This document shows, piece after piece, positions 18,641-27,164 of a stretch of DNA of 64,000 nucleotides. Made by a program: the position numbers and the translations under genes. Each line of letters starts with the position of its first letter. Position 1 is the first letter of the stretch. The DNA is taken from positions 943,218 through 1,007,217 of the forward strand of contig NZ_LT964739.1 in assembly GCF_900240265.1 (NCBI RefSeq). The letters run 5' to 3'. A model generated the notes under the pieces. That model was not told where the DNA came from and ran no database searches. It saw only the letters and a program-made list of their open reading frames with translations. Source of the DNA: Galactobacillus timonensis (GTDB taxonomy: Bacteria > Bacillota_I > Bacilli_A > Erysipelotrichales > Erysipelotrichaceae).

Positions 18641-19826
18641 TGCAGTAGATCCGCACCGCTTCATCTCTGATATTCAGTGCTGCATTTTCATCACGGTCAT
18701 GAGGATGTCCGCAGTTAGGGCATGTCCACTCACGTACAGATAAATCTTTTGTGAGTTTGTGCAATGTCCCGCATTCATGGCACATCTGGCTGCTGGGAAA
18801 GAACTTTCCAACTTTGATGACGCGCTTTCCAGCCCTCTGTGCTTTATAAGCAAGCATGTTAGCAAACATTCCCCAACCTTTATCCCCAACAGATTTGCCG
18901 AAGTTCAACGACTGTGACATTGCCTTCATGTTCAGATCCTCTATTCCAACAATGTCGTAGGTATCCACCAACTGTCTTGACAGCTTATGCAATGCATCGC
19001 TGCGCTGATGCTTGGCTTTCGCACACAGCTTTGCGACTTTTACCCGCTGCTTATGATAGTTGGAAGATCCTTTCTTCATATGAGACAGTTTTCTCTGCTC
19101 TTTGGCAATTCTGTCCTGCATATCATGATATGGTTTGCCATAATCGATATGCTTACCGTTGGAATCGACATAAAAGTTGTGCATGGACATATCCAGCCCG
19201 ATTGCATTGTCTGGATCAATGTCATGGTGTATCTCTTCATGCGGCACTTCGTACAGGAGCGAAAAATAGTATTTGCCATCAGGCTCATGCGTGACGGTAA
19301 CAGACTTCAGTATACCGTCTGCTGGCACCGCACGATGTGCTCTGACTTTAATTTCTCCGCCAATCTTGGGAAGGGTGAGAAAGCCGGCTTTTCTTTTGCC
19401 CATCCGAAAACGCAGATTGGTTGCGCCTTTGGAGGCAATATTTGTTGTGTATGAATCGTAATGATCCGCTTTTCTTTTGAACTTTGGATAGGCAGATTTG
19501 CCATTGAAGAAGTTGTCGAATGCTCTATTAAGATGTAGATGCACGTTTGCAAGCGCAAGGGAATCGGCCTCCTTCAGCCATGGGCAGCACGACAGACGTT
19601 TATACCATGCAGGCGTCAGATTTAATGACTCGCCTGTCTGCTTATAACATGCAGATCGATCATCTAGCATGCGATTATACAGCCATCTGCAGGCGCCAAG
19701 TGTCTGGTTCAACGAATCCTTTTGAGCGGATGTCGGCATGCCGCAAAAGCGCAGTGCAATGCGATCAACATTTGCAGAGGCACACTGTCCAGGCTTTCTT
19801 TTCTTTGCATTTGTGCCATTCGACAT
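18633..19826 (-). CDS. tnpB: TnpB RNA-guided nuclease, canonical type (element 1)
   Basis: A 397-residue TnpB if started at MSNGTNAKKRKPG; an in-frame start at 19874 overlaps tnpA. The RuvC triad is visible: IGLDMSMHNF (first Asp), VGIEDLNMKAMS (Glu), and DRDENAALNIRD (last Asp). A zinc ribbon CHEC ... CPNC lies between the last two. TnpB cleaves DNA next to a transposon-associated motif under guidance of an RNA made from the element's right end, which favours retention of the element at the donor site. All catalytic residues look intact, so it is probably active. Confidence 0.93.
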   Translation of the reverse strand: MSNGTNAKKRKPGQCASANVDRIALRFCGMPTSAQKDSLNQTLGACRWLYNRMLDDRSACYKQTGESLNLTPAWYKRLSCCPWLKEADSLALANVHLHLNRAFDNFFNGKSAYPKFKRKADHYDSYTTNIASKGATNLRFRMGKRKAGFLTLPKIGGEIKVRAHRAVPADGILKSVTVTHEPDGKYYFSLLYEVPHEEIHHDIDPDNAIGLDMSMHNFYVDSNGKHIDYGKPYHDMQDRIAKEQRKLSHMKKGSSNYHKQRVKVAKLCAKAKHQRSDALHKLSRQLVDTYDIVGIEDLNMKAMSQSLNFGKSVGDKGWGMFANMLAYKAQRAGKRVIKVGKFFPSSQMCHECGTLHKLTKDLSVREWTCPNCGHPHDRDENAALNIRDEAVRIYCTC

Positions 19827-19845
19827 ACCTGCCGCTCCTTTCCAG

Positions 19846-20262
19846 TTAGCGTTGAACGTTCTGCTGATGGGCAATATAGCGTTTTACGTTTTCTTCGCTT
19901 GTAGATCCTATCGTTTCAATGAAATAAGATCCGTTCCACAGCTGGCCTCTCCATAATTGGTTTCTGAGCTCAGGATACAATTTGAACAGGCGCAGACCTG
20001 ATGTCCCCTTCAGGTGCTTGACAATAAATGTAATTGACAGCTTTGGAGGAGCGGTCACAAAGCAATGCACATGATCTGCTTCACCAACCTCACACTGGTC
20101 GAGTGAGAAGCCATTCTCCACAGCCACATCGTGTAAGATCTGCCGCAATGACTTCTCAATATCAGGCGTCAGTACCTTACGCCGGTATTTGACACACCAG
20201 ACAATGTGATAGTGGATGTTGTATACACAGGTACGCGCATGTATATACTTGTCGTCGTTCAT
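19846..20262 (-). CDS. tnpA: IS200/IS605 Y1 transposase TnpA (element 1)
   Basis: A 138-residue HUH single-strand transposase. The metal-binding HUH motif is HVHCF, the catalytic Tyr lies in VKRYIAHQQ near the C-terminus, and the N-terminal strand is YNIHYHIVWCVKYRRKVL. Length and motifs are normal for a complete TnpA. It overlaps or abuts the tnpB start, in the standard tnpA-tnpB order. It could also supply transposase in trans to the tnpB-only elements in this window if their ends are recognised. Confidence 0.95.
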   Translation of the reverse strand: MNDDKYIHARTCVYNIHYHIVWCVKYRRKVLTPDIEKSLRQILHDVAVENGFSLDQCEVGEADHVHCFVTAPPKLSITFIVKHLKGTSGLRLFKLYPELRNQLWRGQLWNGSYFIETIGSTSEENVKRYIAHQQNVQR

Positions 20263-20387
20263 ACATATAGCATAGCGTAAAAGCTCATAAATGCCAATAT
20301 GTCTGGTTACTATTTGACATTACATATAGTATTAAAAATGCCCGATTCATCTCCCATACAAGTAAGGGAGAATTCTCGGGCTATTTC

Positions 20388-20633
20388 TTAAAACAACTGG
20401 AGGTTGATTTCGCAGTCAATCGCGGAAATACGCGTTGTTATATTCAGTCTGCACTTTCTGCAGCGGATCCTGAAAAGAAAGCTCAGGAAACTGCTTCGCT
20501 TTTGCGCATTCCTGATTCGTTTCAGAAAATTGTTGTGGTCGGTAGTTATATAAATCCGTGGAAAGATGAGAATGGAATTTATTATATCGGTATAGAAGAT
20601 TTTCTCTTGAATGAATTTTTGATTCATTCCTGA
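20388..20633 (+). pseudogene. C-terminal part of the split DUF4143 ATPase
   Basis: Frame LKQLEVDFAVNRGNTRCYIQ ... DEKN-type ending ENGIYYIGIEDFLLNEFLIHS and a stop. This is the usual C-terminus of DUF4143 ATPases (LEVDF ... RYYIQSA ... KIVVVG) and continues the protein interrupted at 18417. It has no start or ribosome binding site of its own. Confidence 0.88.
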
Positions 20634-20747
20634 TCTTTCTCCATTTTGCAAAGGGCAGAAGTATGCAGCGGGTACATTGTGTGAAGTGATGTGATTTGAC
20701 CATTGGTCAGGCAAACCGACTATAGTAGTAGCAGGAGGTTCACAGAG

Positions 20748-21407
20748 ATGAGTGATCTTGGAACAAAAGGTTTTGTTACGGAGAAGGTTTATCCGGCCAA
20801 TGGCCAGAATGTACAGGATGTCGCCTATGAGCTGGCGAAGTATCTGGATAATGATAAGCATCTGATTACGCAGACGATGCGTACGTCGGACGGCTATCTT
20901 GTTCAGTGCAAGGGAGATGCGTCCATGGAATGGACCAAGTACCTTGGCATGGATGCGGCTGTCAGCACACGTCTCAGCGTTGAAGGAAACAATCTGCGCG
21001 TCACGGTCCGGGCGGAGAAGTGGATTGAGAAGGCAGGAATCGCGGCACTGGGTGTGTTCTTTGCGCCGCTGTTGGTTACAAGTGGCGTTGGTGCGGTGCG
21101 TCAATATGGATTGTTTGCGGATATCTTCAACTTTATCGGCAGCTATCTGGGGAGTGATCCGGTCGAAAGTTCGAGTACGACGCCGTTCTCGGATGTGTTT
21201 GCGGATCATGGCGGGGAGGATGGTTCCGGTTCTTCCGGTCGTATCGTATGTCCCCATTGTGGTGCAGAGAACCGGGCCGATGCCCGCTTCTGCCGTAAGT
21301 GCGGACGGCCGCTGGAGGAGAAAGTCAGGAAGGTCTGCCCGAGCTGTGGAAGTGAAGTGGATCCGGATGATGCGTTCTGCCCGCATTGTGGTACAAAGCT
21401 GAACTGA
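20748..21407 (+). CDS. Double zinc-ribbon protein with central hydrophobic segment
   Basis: A 219-residue protein starting at MSDLGTKGF after an AGGAGGT site; the longer frame from 20703 is rejected. Residues 1-100 form an unknown alpha/beta domain, followed by a hydrophobic stretch (IAALGVFFAPLLVTSGVGAV) that could be a membrane hairpin. The C-terminus carries two zinc ribbons (CPHCGAENRADARFCRKCG and CPSCGSEVDPDDAFCPHCG). Such zinc-ribbon proteins are common in Firmicutes and of unknown role. It ends at a terminator and seems monocistronic. Confidence 0.75.
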   Translation: MSDLGTKGFVTEKVYPANGQNVQDVAYELAKYLDNDKHLITQTMRTSDGYLVQCKGDASMEWTKYLGMDAAVSTRLSVEGNNLRVTVRAEKWIEKAGIAALGVFFAPLLVTSGVGAVRQYGLFADIFNFIGSYLGSDPVESSSTTPFSDVFADHGGEDGSGSSGRIVCPHCGAENRADARFCRKCGRPLEEKVRKVCPSCGSEVDPDDAFCPHCGTKLN

Positions 21408-21424
21408 GCATAGTGCAATATATT

Positions 21425-21457
21425 GGGTGCATGCCCCCTGAGGTGTGCACTCTTTTT
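21425..21457 (+). terminator. Rho-independent terminator
   Basis: GGGTGCA / TGCACTC stem followed by TTTTT, after the zinc-ribbon gene. Confidence 0.7.
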
Positions 21458-21501
21458 CTTTGGTCTTTGACTTTGTCGGTGTCAGTGTTTACATTGTGCT
21501 T

Positions 21502-23520
21502 ATGCGAATTGAGACGACAAGGGATCTGAAAATTTTTAAATCATTGCTTGGTGCGACACAGCCTGTCACTTCCCAGGAGCTTGCCAGCCTGAGTGGCGCA
21601 TCGAGCCGGACCATAAAATCGGAGATTGCGCTGCTCAATGTGCAGCTGCAGAAGGAAAACATCGGTGTCATTGAATCCGTCAAGGGACAGGGTTATGTTC
21701 TTCATCCGTTGAGTGAGGATCTTTTTCATCAGTTTTGTGAGCAGGTTCGTTCCATGGATTCGATATATTTTGACCGCTCTGTGGAACATATGAATGCGCA
21801 GCTGTTCATCATGCAGATGCTGCTGGCGCATGAGTATATCAAGGCAGAAGATCTCTGCGATGCAATGTTTGTGTCGAAATCGTCGCTGGCGGAGGATTTG
21901 AATGCGGCGCGCAGCTTCATTGAGTCCTATCATCTTTCAGTTGTTTCTGTGCCAGGAAAGGGAATGCATATTCAGGGTCTCGAGCAGGATTATCGTTCCT
22001 GTTTCAGTGAAGTCAGCTGTGGCATGTACCGCGACTTTCTTCCGGATCTTCATGTGAAGGAAATGGATGCATTGATTTACAGTCACCGGCAGGATTATGA
22101 AGATATTCGCCATGCGATGCTCAAGATTGTGCGGGAATCGAAGATGCGTCTGCGCGACATCTATACGAAAAAGATTGCGGTGCAGCTGTGTCTGGCAGGA
22201 TCGCGTATGGCGAGCGGCCATTCCCCTCATATTGCTGGCCCGATGCGGCAGGAACTTGCGCAGACCTATGAATATCAGCTTGCGCAGCAAATTGCCAAGA
22301 CACCGGAAGTGATGCGCTGCGAGCGATTGAATGAGACGGAGATTCTGAATCTGGCGCGTCTATTGATTGTTGGCCGTGATTTTGATTTGAGCTGTGAGAA
22401 TGATCTGGAAACGACGAAGGCTGCCTATATCAATGCAAGTCGTCAGAATCTGAACCGGGCGCTGCAGAAGATGCAGGAAGCGGATGGGCAGCAGATCATG
22501 AATATGGATCTGTTTCGTATCTTCATGAAGGAGCTGGAATCGATCTGTCTCCATATTTATCTGGAGGACCGCTTTGATCACTTGTCCTGTCAGCGGATTA
22601 CTTCGTATAACGATACGACTAAGTATGATATTTCGCCGATGATGATGAATCTTACTCGTATTCTGATCCAGAATCTGGAGGAGATCTATGGAGACAGGAT
22701 TCGGGGCGGAGTGATCGTGATCATTGCCCAGTTATTCAACTATCTGCTGCGGCAGACGGGCTATTCGTATCAGAAGCGGCGGTTTGCCGTCGTTTCCTGG
22801 GACTCCATCGTGATCGCCAGACAGATGCGGCAAAGTCTTCTGGAACATTATGGAAGCTATATTGAGCGTGCAGATATTTTTGAACAATATGAAATGCGCC
22901 GCATCAAATTCGCAGACTATGACGGGATGATTGCTCCTGATGCGCGCTATACGATTAATCGGTATCCGCTTCCTGCACTGAGCTACAATCCGCTGGGTGT
23001 GGCACCGCAGCCGCAGAAGATTTTTGAGCAGCTGATTCTGCCTGGCTTTGTGCGTACCTGTCTTGAGGAGTTAATTCAGATGACGCAGTTGTTTCCTGAC
23101 ATGCAGGTCAATGATTATGAGGATCTGGTGCGCCTGGTCTGTTATCGTCATCTTTCCGGTGCGGCGGCAGAACAGGTGATGACGAAATGGAAGGTGCGAG
23201 GAAAGATCTTTCCCTATTTGAATCCACTCAGTGGTATTACGGTACTGTTTTTCGACTATATTGATACGAAGAAGGAATTTGTTGAGGTCTATCAGCCTGC
23301 TGCGTCGCTGCCCTATCATTCCGTGGAAGTAAATTATGTGATTGCAGTCTCATGCCGGGCGGATAGGAAGGTGCAGGATTTGAAGCTGATGGACCGGATG
23401 TTGCAGAAGCTGGCAGGCTCGATCAAGGCAGTGGAGAGTTTGTTGCAGGATCCTGTCAAGGGATGGAATGACCTCTTTTATCAGGTGACCTATAATCATT
23501 TCCTTTATTCGGGTCATTGA
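21502..23520 (+). CDS. PRD-containing PTS regulator (BglG/MtlR/LicR-like)
   Basis: A 672-residue regulator. An N-terminal winged-helix HTH (about 10-60, VTSQELASLSGASSRTIKSEIALL) is followed by a second Mga-like HTH (LCDAMFVSKSSLAEDLNAAR). PRD-like helical domains follow (about 170-400) and a poorly conserved C-terminal half. This layout fits DNA-binding PRD activators whose activity is set by PTS phosphorylation, not RNA-binding antiterminators. I chose MRIETTRDLKIF because the upstream extension crosses the preceding terminator, but no good ribosome binding site is visible. It lies upstream of and co-oriented with a full mannose-type PTS, which it presumably controls. Confidence 0.78.
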   Translation: MRIETTRDLKIFKSLLGATQPVTSQELASLSGASSRTIKSEIALLNVQLQKENIGVIESVKGQGYVLHPLSEDLFHQFCEQVRSMDSIYFDRSVEHMNAQLFIMQMLLAHEYIKAEDLCDAMFVSKSSLAEDLNAARSFIESYHLSVVSVPGKGMHIQGLEQDYRSCFSEVSCGMYRDFLPDLHVKEMDALIYSHRQDYEDIRHAMLKIVRESKMRLRDIYTKKIAVQLCLAGSRMASGHSPHIAGPMRQELAQTYEYQLAQQIAKTPEVMRCERLNETEILNLARLLIVGRDFDLSCENDLETTKAAYINASRQNLNRALQKMQEADGQQIMNMDLFRIFMKELESICLHIYLEDRFDHLSCQRITSYNDTTKYDISPMMMNLTRILIQNLEEIYGDRIRGGVIVIIAQLFNYLLRQTGYSYQKRRFAVVSWDSIVIARQMRQSLLEHYGSYIERADIFEQYEMRRIKFADYDGMIAPDARYTINRYPLPALSYNPLGVAPQPQKIFEQLILPGFVRTCLEELIQMTQLFPDMQVNDYEDLVRLVCYRHLSGAAAEQVMTKWKVRGKIFPYLNPLSGITVLFFDYIDTKKEFVEVYQPAASLPYHSVEVNYVIAVSCRADRKVQDLKLMDRMLQKLAGSIKAVESLLQDPVKGWNDLFYQVTYNHFLYSGH

Positions 23521-23553
23521 TTCAATTGAAATGCAATATGGTGTTTGGGAATC

Positions 23554-23585
23554 GTTTCACCTGTATGGGTGAAACTTTTCTTTTC
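23554..23585 (+). terminator. Terminator between PRD regulator and PTS operon
   Basis: GTTTCACC / GGTGAAAC stem with a short loop, followed by TTTTCTTTTC. It lies 33 bases after the regulator stop and 77 before the PTS IIA start. It either separates the two units or attenuates read-through. Confidence 0.75.
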
Positions 23586-23661
23586 TGCACCTTCGGGGCG
23601 AAAATCTGCGTATTCAGGTACGGTTGCGCTTTTGCTATGTTTTTGGCAGGGAGAAACAGAA

Positions 23662-24078
23662 ATGCTCAGATTATTTCTATCATCACATGGTCATTTAGCC
23701 AGCGGTATGAAGAGTTCGGTGGAGATTCTCAGCGGCGCCAATGATCGGCTGACTGTATTCGATGCCTATGTTAACGAAGAGAATGTCAAGGATGTTCTGG
23801 ATCATTACTTTGCGACTGTTGTGAAGCCTGAGGATCAGGTGATTCTGTTATCGGATCTTTATGGCGGCAGTGTCAATCAGGTCATGTATCTGTATTTGGA
23901 TCGGCCGAATGTGTCGCTTGTGGCAGGTGTCAATCTGGCACTGGTTCTGGAGCTGGCGGTTCGTGAAAGTGTCACGAAGGATGAGCTTTCGCAGCTTGTG
24001 GAACAAAGCCGGACAATGCTTCGAGTCGTAGAACAGGAAACGGACAACACCGCAGATACACAGGACGATTTCTTCTGA
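23662..24078 (+). CDS. PTS mannose-family IIA component
   Basis: A 138-residue EIIA(Man) domain protein that passes phosphate from HPr to IIB. The active-site His is in LFLSSHGHLASGM (His9), followed by the SDLYGGSVNQ strand-loop. The native start is MLRLFLSSHG after AGGGAGA; the frame from 23545 runs through the terminator. The C-terminal acidic tail (DTQDDFF) resembles that of the IIC partner. It is first of the IIA-IIB-IIC-IID-deacetylase operon. Confidence 0.92.
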   Translation: MLRLFLSSHGHLASGMKSSVEILSGANDRLTVFDAYVNEENVKDVLDHYFATVVKPEDQVILLSDLYGGSVNQVMYLYLDRPNVSLVAGVNLALVLELAVRESVTKDELSQLVEQSRTMLRVVEQETDNTADTQDDFF

Positions 24079-24113
24079 AATAGGAAGATCAAAGATAAAG
24101 GAGACAGGAAATC

Positions 24114-24608
24114 ATGATTACTCTGGTACGTTTGGATGAGCGTTTGATTCATGGTCAGATTGCCATCAAGTGGTCGCGCCACACGGGTGTGGACCGCATC
24201 ATGGTAGCCAACGATGCGGCGGCAGCCAATGAGACGGTGAAGCGGTCGCTGATGATGGCGGCGCCGGCAACCTGCAAAACGGCGATTCACAGTGTCGACG
24301 ATACGCTGAAGATGCTGGAAAATCCGAAGGCTGCGGATCATAAGATTTTGCTGATCGTAAATAATCCGAAGGATCTTCTGAAGGTTCTGGACACACGCAA
24401 GGATATTGAAAAGATCAATATCGGCAACTATGGCCGTATCGCTGCGAAGCGCAATGGTGAGGAGCGTAAGACCTATGGTGCGAATCTGTATCTTTACGAG
24501 GATGAGGCCGAGGATCTGAAGAAGGTTTGTGAATACGGGATTGAAGCCGTTTATCAGACGACGCCGGAGGATGTTCCGGAGCCGCTGGATAAGGTGCTTT
24601 CCAAATAA
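24114..24608 (+). CDS. PTS mannose/sorbose-family IIB component
   Basis: A 164-residue cytoplasmic IIB. It begins MITLVRLDERLIHGQI, where His13 is the phosphorylated residue of the family. Typical following segments are VDRIMVANDAAAANETVKRSL and the KINIGNYGRI strand. Length matches family members. It lies 35 bases behind IIA with a good GGAGA site. Confidence 0.95.
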   Translation: MITLVRLDERLIHGQIAIKWSRHTGVDRIMVANDAAAANETVKRSLMMAAPATCKTAIHSVDDTLKMLENPKAADHKILLIVNNPKDLLKVLDTRKDIEKINIGNYGRIAAKRNGEERKTYGANLYLYEDEAEDLKKVCEYGIEAVYQTTPEDVPEPLDKVLSK

Positions 24609-24629
24609 TAAAGAAAGGGGAATAATTTC

Positions 24630-25442
24630 ATGATTCATGCAGCAATTATCTGTGCTTTTACCTACATATTAATTACGTATGTAGATACAAGCATGCTGTC
24701 GTGGCAGTGCTTGACGCGGCCGATCGTTGTGGCTCCGCTGGTTGGAGCGATGCTGGGGGATTTCCGTACAGGCATTATTATGGGTGCTTCGCTGGAGTCC
24801 ATCTTTATGGGAATCTCGGCAATCGGCGGCGCCGTTCCTGCAGATGCGACGACGGCGAGCATCATTGCGGTTGCCTATACAATTTTGACAGGTGCTTCAG
24901 CGGAAGAGGGGCTTGCTATCGCGATGCCGATTGGTACGGTTATGGCGAGCTTCAATTCACTGATCATGTCTGCGATCGGGACACCGATGTCTGCCTATTG
25001 GGAAAAGTGTGCGACAACAAACATTAAGCGGTTTAACTGGCAGGTGTGCCTGTTCCAGCTTGCCTGCACAGCAATTACCGGGATCGTTATGTTTGTTGCG
25101 GTAGCCTATGGTGTTGAAGGTTTGAATGCGTTTTTGAATGCTCTGCCTGGCTGGGTGATGCGTGGATTGTCAGCTTCGAGCTCCATGATGGTTGCAGTTG
25201 GCTTTGCGATTTTGACTTCGATGATCTGGGATCGTGAGGTTGCGGCATTCTTCTTTGTCGGTTATGTTCTGGCTGCTTATCTGAATCTGGGTACGCTGCC
25301 GATTGCGATTCTTGGCTTTGCTGCTGCAGCAGCGCTGTTCTATTCCAATAAGCGCGTGATCGATATGAAGCAGGAGCTGAAGAACGAGGGCGTCAAGAGT
25401 GATACAGCAAACAATTCGAACGATGAGGAGGATTTCTTCTGA
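24630..25442 (+). CDS. PTS mannose/sorbose-family IIC permease
   Basis: A 270-residue membrane component with 6-7 hydrophobic segments. Family-specific residues include LTRPIVVAPLVGAMLGDFRTG and the glycine-rich GASLESIFMGISAIGGAVPAD. It forms the sugar-translocating channel together with IID. The C-terminal tail (NDEEDFF) echoes that of IIA. Its stop overlaps the IID start by one base (TGATG). Confidence 0.95.
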   Translation: MIHAAIICAFTYILITYVDTSMLSWQCLTRPIVVAPLVGAMLGDFRTGIIMGASLESIFMGISAIGGAVPADATTASIIAVAYTILTGASAEEGLAIAMPIGTVMASFNSLIMSAIGTPMSAYWEKCATTNIKRFNWQVCLFQLACTAITGIVMFVAVAYGVEGLNAFLNALPGWVMRGLSASSSMMVAVGFAILTSMIWDREVAAFFFVGYVLAAYLNLGTLPIAILGFAAAAALFYSNKRVIDMKQELKNEGVKSDTANNSNDEEDFF

Positions 25443-26257
25443 TGGCTAAGAATGAATTGACAGTGGAAGAAAAATCCACATTGAAAAAGATGTTCTTTGC
25501 GTCACATCTGGTCTTTATGAGCTTCAATATGGCCAAGATGGAGGCTAACGGCTTTACAATGACTATGGAGCCGGCGATTGAGACGATCTACAAGGATAAG
25601 CCGGAAGAGAAGAAGGCTGCCTATGAGCGTCATCAGCAGTTCTTCAATACGCATGCGGTTGCGTTCAACTTCATTGCCGGCCTTGCCTATGCAATGGAAA
25701 AGCAGCACGCGAAGGGCGAAGTGGACGCCGACACCATTAACAATATTAAAGCTGCGCTCATGGGCCCGACGGCCGGTATGTTTGACTCGTTGTTCTTTAA
25801 TACGCTGCGTGTCATTGCGGCTGGCATCGGTATCGGACTATGTTCGCAGGGCAACTTTGCGGGTACGATCATCTTCATTCTGCTGTATGGTGTGACGCAG
25901 TCGATTCTGAAGTGGCTTCTGCTGCGGGTTGGCTATACGACAGGTACCTCCTTCATTGACAATATCTTCTCTACCGGTATGATGTCGGTTCTTTCCAAGA
26001 GTGCTTCGCTGCTTGGTCTGATGATGGTTGGCGCCATGACGGCGACAATGGTCAATGTTCCGCTGAACTGGACGATCGTAACGGGTGATACGTCGGTTGT
26101 TGTTCTGGATATTATCAATGGCATTTTCCCGGGGCTGCTCGGTGTGATTCTGCTGTTTGTGATGGTCAACCTGATTAAGAAGGGCTGGCGTCCGACGCGT
26201 CTCATTCTTTTGATCTTCATTATTTCGTTTGTTGGTGCGATTCTTGGTATCTTCTGA
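25442..26257 (+). CDS. PTS mannose-family IID component
   Basis: A 271-residue membrane-associated IID with the family start LTVEEKSTLKKMFFASHLVFMSFNMAKME and a long cytoplasmic N-terminal half, then hydrophobic segments near 130-160, 180-210 and the C-terminus. The motif MGPTAGMFDSLFFNTLRVI matches IID proteins. Relatives of this subtype transport N-acetylgalactosamine or other amino sugars, and the following deacetylase gene supports an amino sugar or glycan-derived substrate (inference). Confidence 0.95.
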   Translation: MAKNELTVEEKSTLKKMFFASHLVFMSFNMAKMEANGFTMTMEPAIETIYKDKPEEKKAAYERHQQFFNTHAVAFNFIAGLAYAMEKQHAKGEVDADTINNIKAALMGPTAGMFDSLFFNTLRVIAAGIGIGLCSQGNFAGTIIFILLYGVTQSILKWLLLRVGYTTGTSFIDNIFSTGMMSVLSKSASLLGLMMVGAMTATMVNVPLNWTIVTGDTSVVVLDIINGIFPGLLGVILLFVMVNLIKKGWRPTRLILLIFIISFVGAILGIF

Positions 26258-26286
26258 TTATTTGCAGTATACGAAAGGAGCTGAGC

Positions 26287-27093
26287 ATGAAGCTGTTGGT
26301 TCGGGGAGATGATTTCGGATTTACCAAGGCTGTTACCTATGGCATTGTGGATGCGATTGACAACGGTGTTCTGAGGAATACTGGTCTCTTTACAAATATG
26401 CCATCGTCTGCGCTGGCAGCTTCCATGATGGATGGGCGTGATGAAGTCTGCTTCGGCATCGATTTCAACATCGTTGCCGGAAAGCCCGTATCGGATCCGA
26501 AGGATGTTCCGCATCTGGTGGATGAAAACGGGAACTTCATCCGTTCTGGCAGGCGGGTGAGTGATCCGCGCTATCAGAGTGAGGAGGGGCAGAATGAGCT
26601 GTTCCCCTATGATGAAGTCTACCGGGAGCTGAAGGCACAGTATGATCGGTTTCTGGAGCTGCGCCATGGTGTGAAGCCGGGTTATCTGCATCCGCATTCG
26701 ATCATGCCTGCAAACTATATTCGTGCGATCCGTCAGCTGAGCCAGGAGACGGGCATTCCGTTCTCGATGGATATTCAGAAAAAATACGGCTTCGTTTCTG
26801 TGTTTACGTTCAGGAAACAGGATTTTACGAAGACCATGAATACGAAGGTCTTTGATCCGATGGCTCAGCTGAACAAGAATCCTCTCAAAGATGTTCAGGA
26901 TTACAGTGACCAGCTTCTCGCCAGTCCGTATGTTGAGATCGGGGGGCATCCCGGCTTCGTTGATGCCGATCTGCTCGATCATACGACATTGTCATTGGAG
27001 CGTGTACGCGACCATGCGATGATGACAAGTGACTGGATCAAGAACTGGGTCAGGGACAATTCCATTGAACTGATCACTTACCATGATCTTTGA
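26287..27093 (+). CDS. YdjC/ChbG-family carbohydrate deacetylase-like protein
   Basis: A 268-residue protein starting MKLLVRGDDFGFTKAVTYGI; the DD pair matches the metal/catalytic Asp site of YdjC-family N-deacetylases. Later family segments are GYLHPHSIMPANYIRAIRQL and EIGGHPGFVDADLL. The position normally occupied by a metal-binding His in GLHLNL reads GIDFNIV here, so the metal site may differ. It follows IID by 29 bases with an AAAGGAG site, implying that it deacetylates the sugar phosphate brought in by the PTS. Confidence 0.88.
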   Translation: MKLLVRGDDFGFTKAVTYGIVDAIDNGVLRNTGLFTNMPSSALAASMMDGRDEVCFGIDFNIVAGKPVSDPKDVPHLVDENGNFIRSGRRVSDPRYQSEEGQNELFPYDEVYRELKAQYDRFLELRHGVKPGYLHPHSIMPANYIRAIRQLSQETGIPFSMDIQKKYGFVSVFTFRKQDFTKTMNTKVFDPMAQLNKNPLKDVQDYSDQLLASPYVEIGGHPGFVDADLLDHTTLSLERVRDHAMMTSDWIKNWVRDNSIELITYHDL

Positions 27094-27105
27094 TCTGTAA
27101 AGCGA

Positions 27106-27146
27106 AGGAAAACGGTGCTGGGTGATGCGGCACCGTTTTCTTGTGC
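27106..27146. terminator. Terminator between convergent genes
   Basis: AAAACGGTGC / GGCACCGTTTTC stem with T-rich ends on both strands. It ends the PTS-deacetylase operon and faces the NIF3-like gene. Confidence 0.8.
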
Positions 27147-27164
27147 TCGATTCGAAAGTGATTG

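Larger units (their letters stand above)
18418..20387 (-). mobile_element. IS200/IS605-type element with tnpA and tnpB (element 1)
   Basis: About 1970 bases, transcribed leftward. Both ends carry subterminal hairpins with related loops: CTCGG-CTACAAGTAA-CCGAG (18426-18445) and GGGAG-type stems around ATACAAGTAA (20341-20381). There is no target duplication, as expected for single-strand Y1 transposition. Joining the flanks restores the ATPase reading frame (NNKHV + LKQLEVDF), so the limits are good to within a few bases. The right end, downstream of tnpB, reads ...GTAGTTCAC on the minus strand. Confidence 0.88.

Noticed and set aside
21502..23520. RNA-binding antiterminator of the LicT/SacY type
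   Set aside because: The N-terminus is a helix-turn-helix, not a CAT RNA-binding domain, so the terminator downstream cannot be assumed to be its target.
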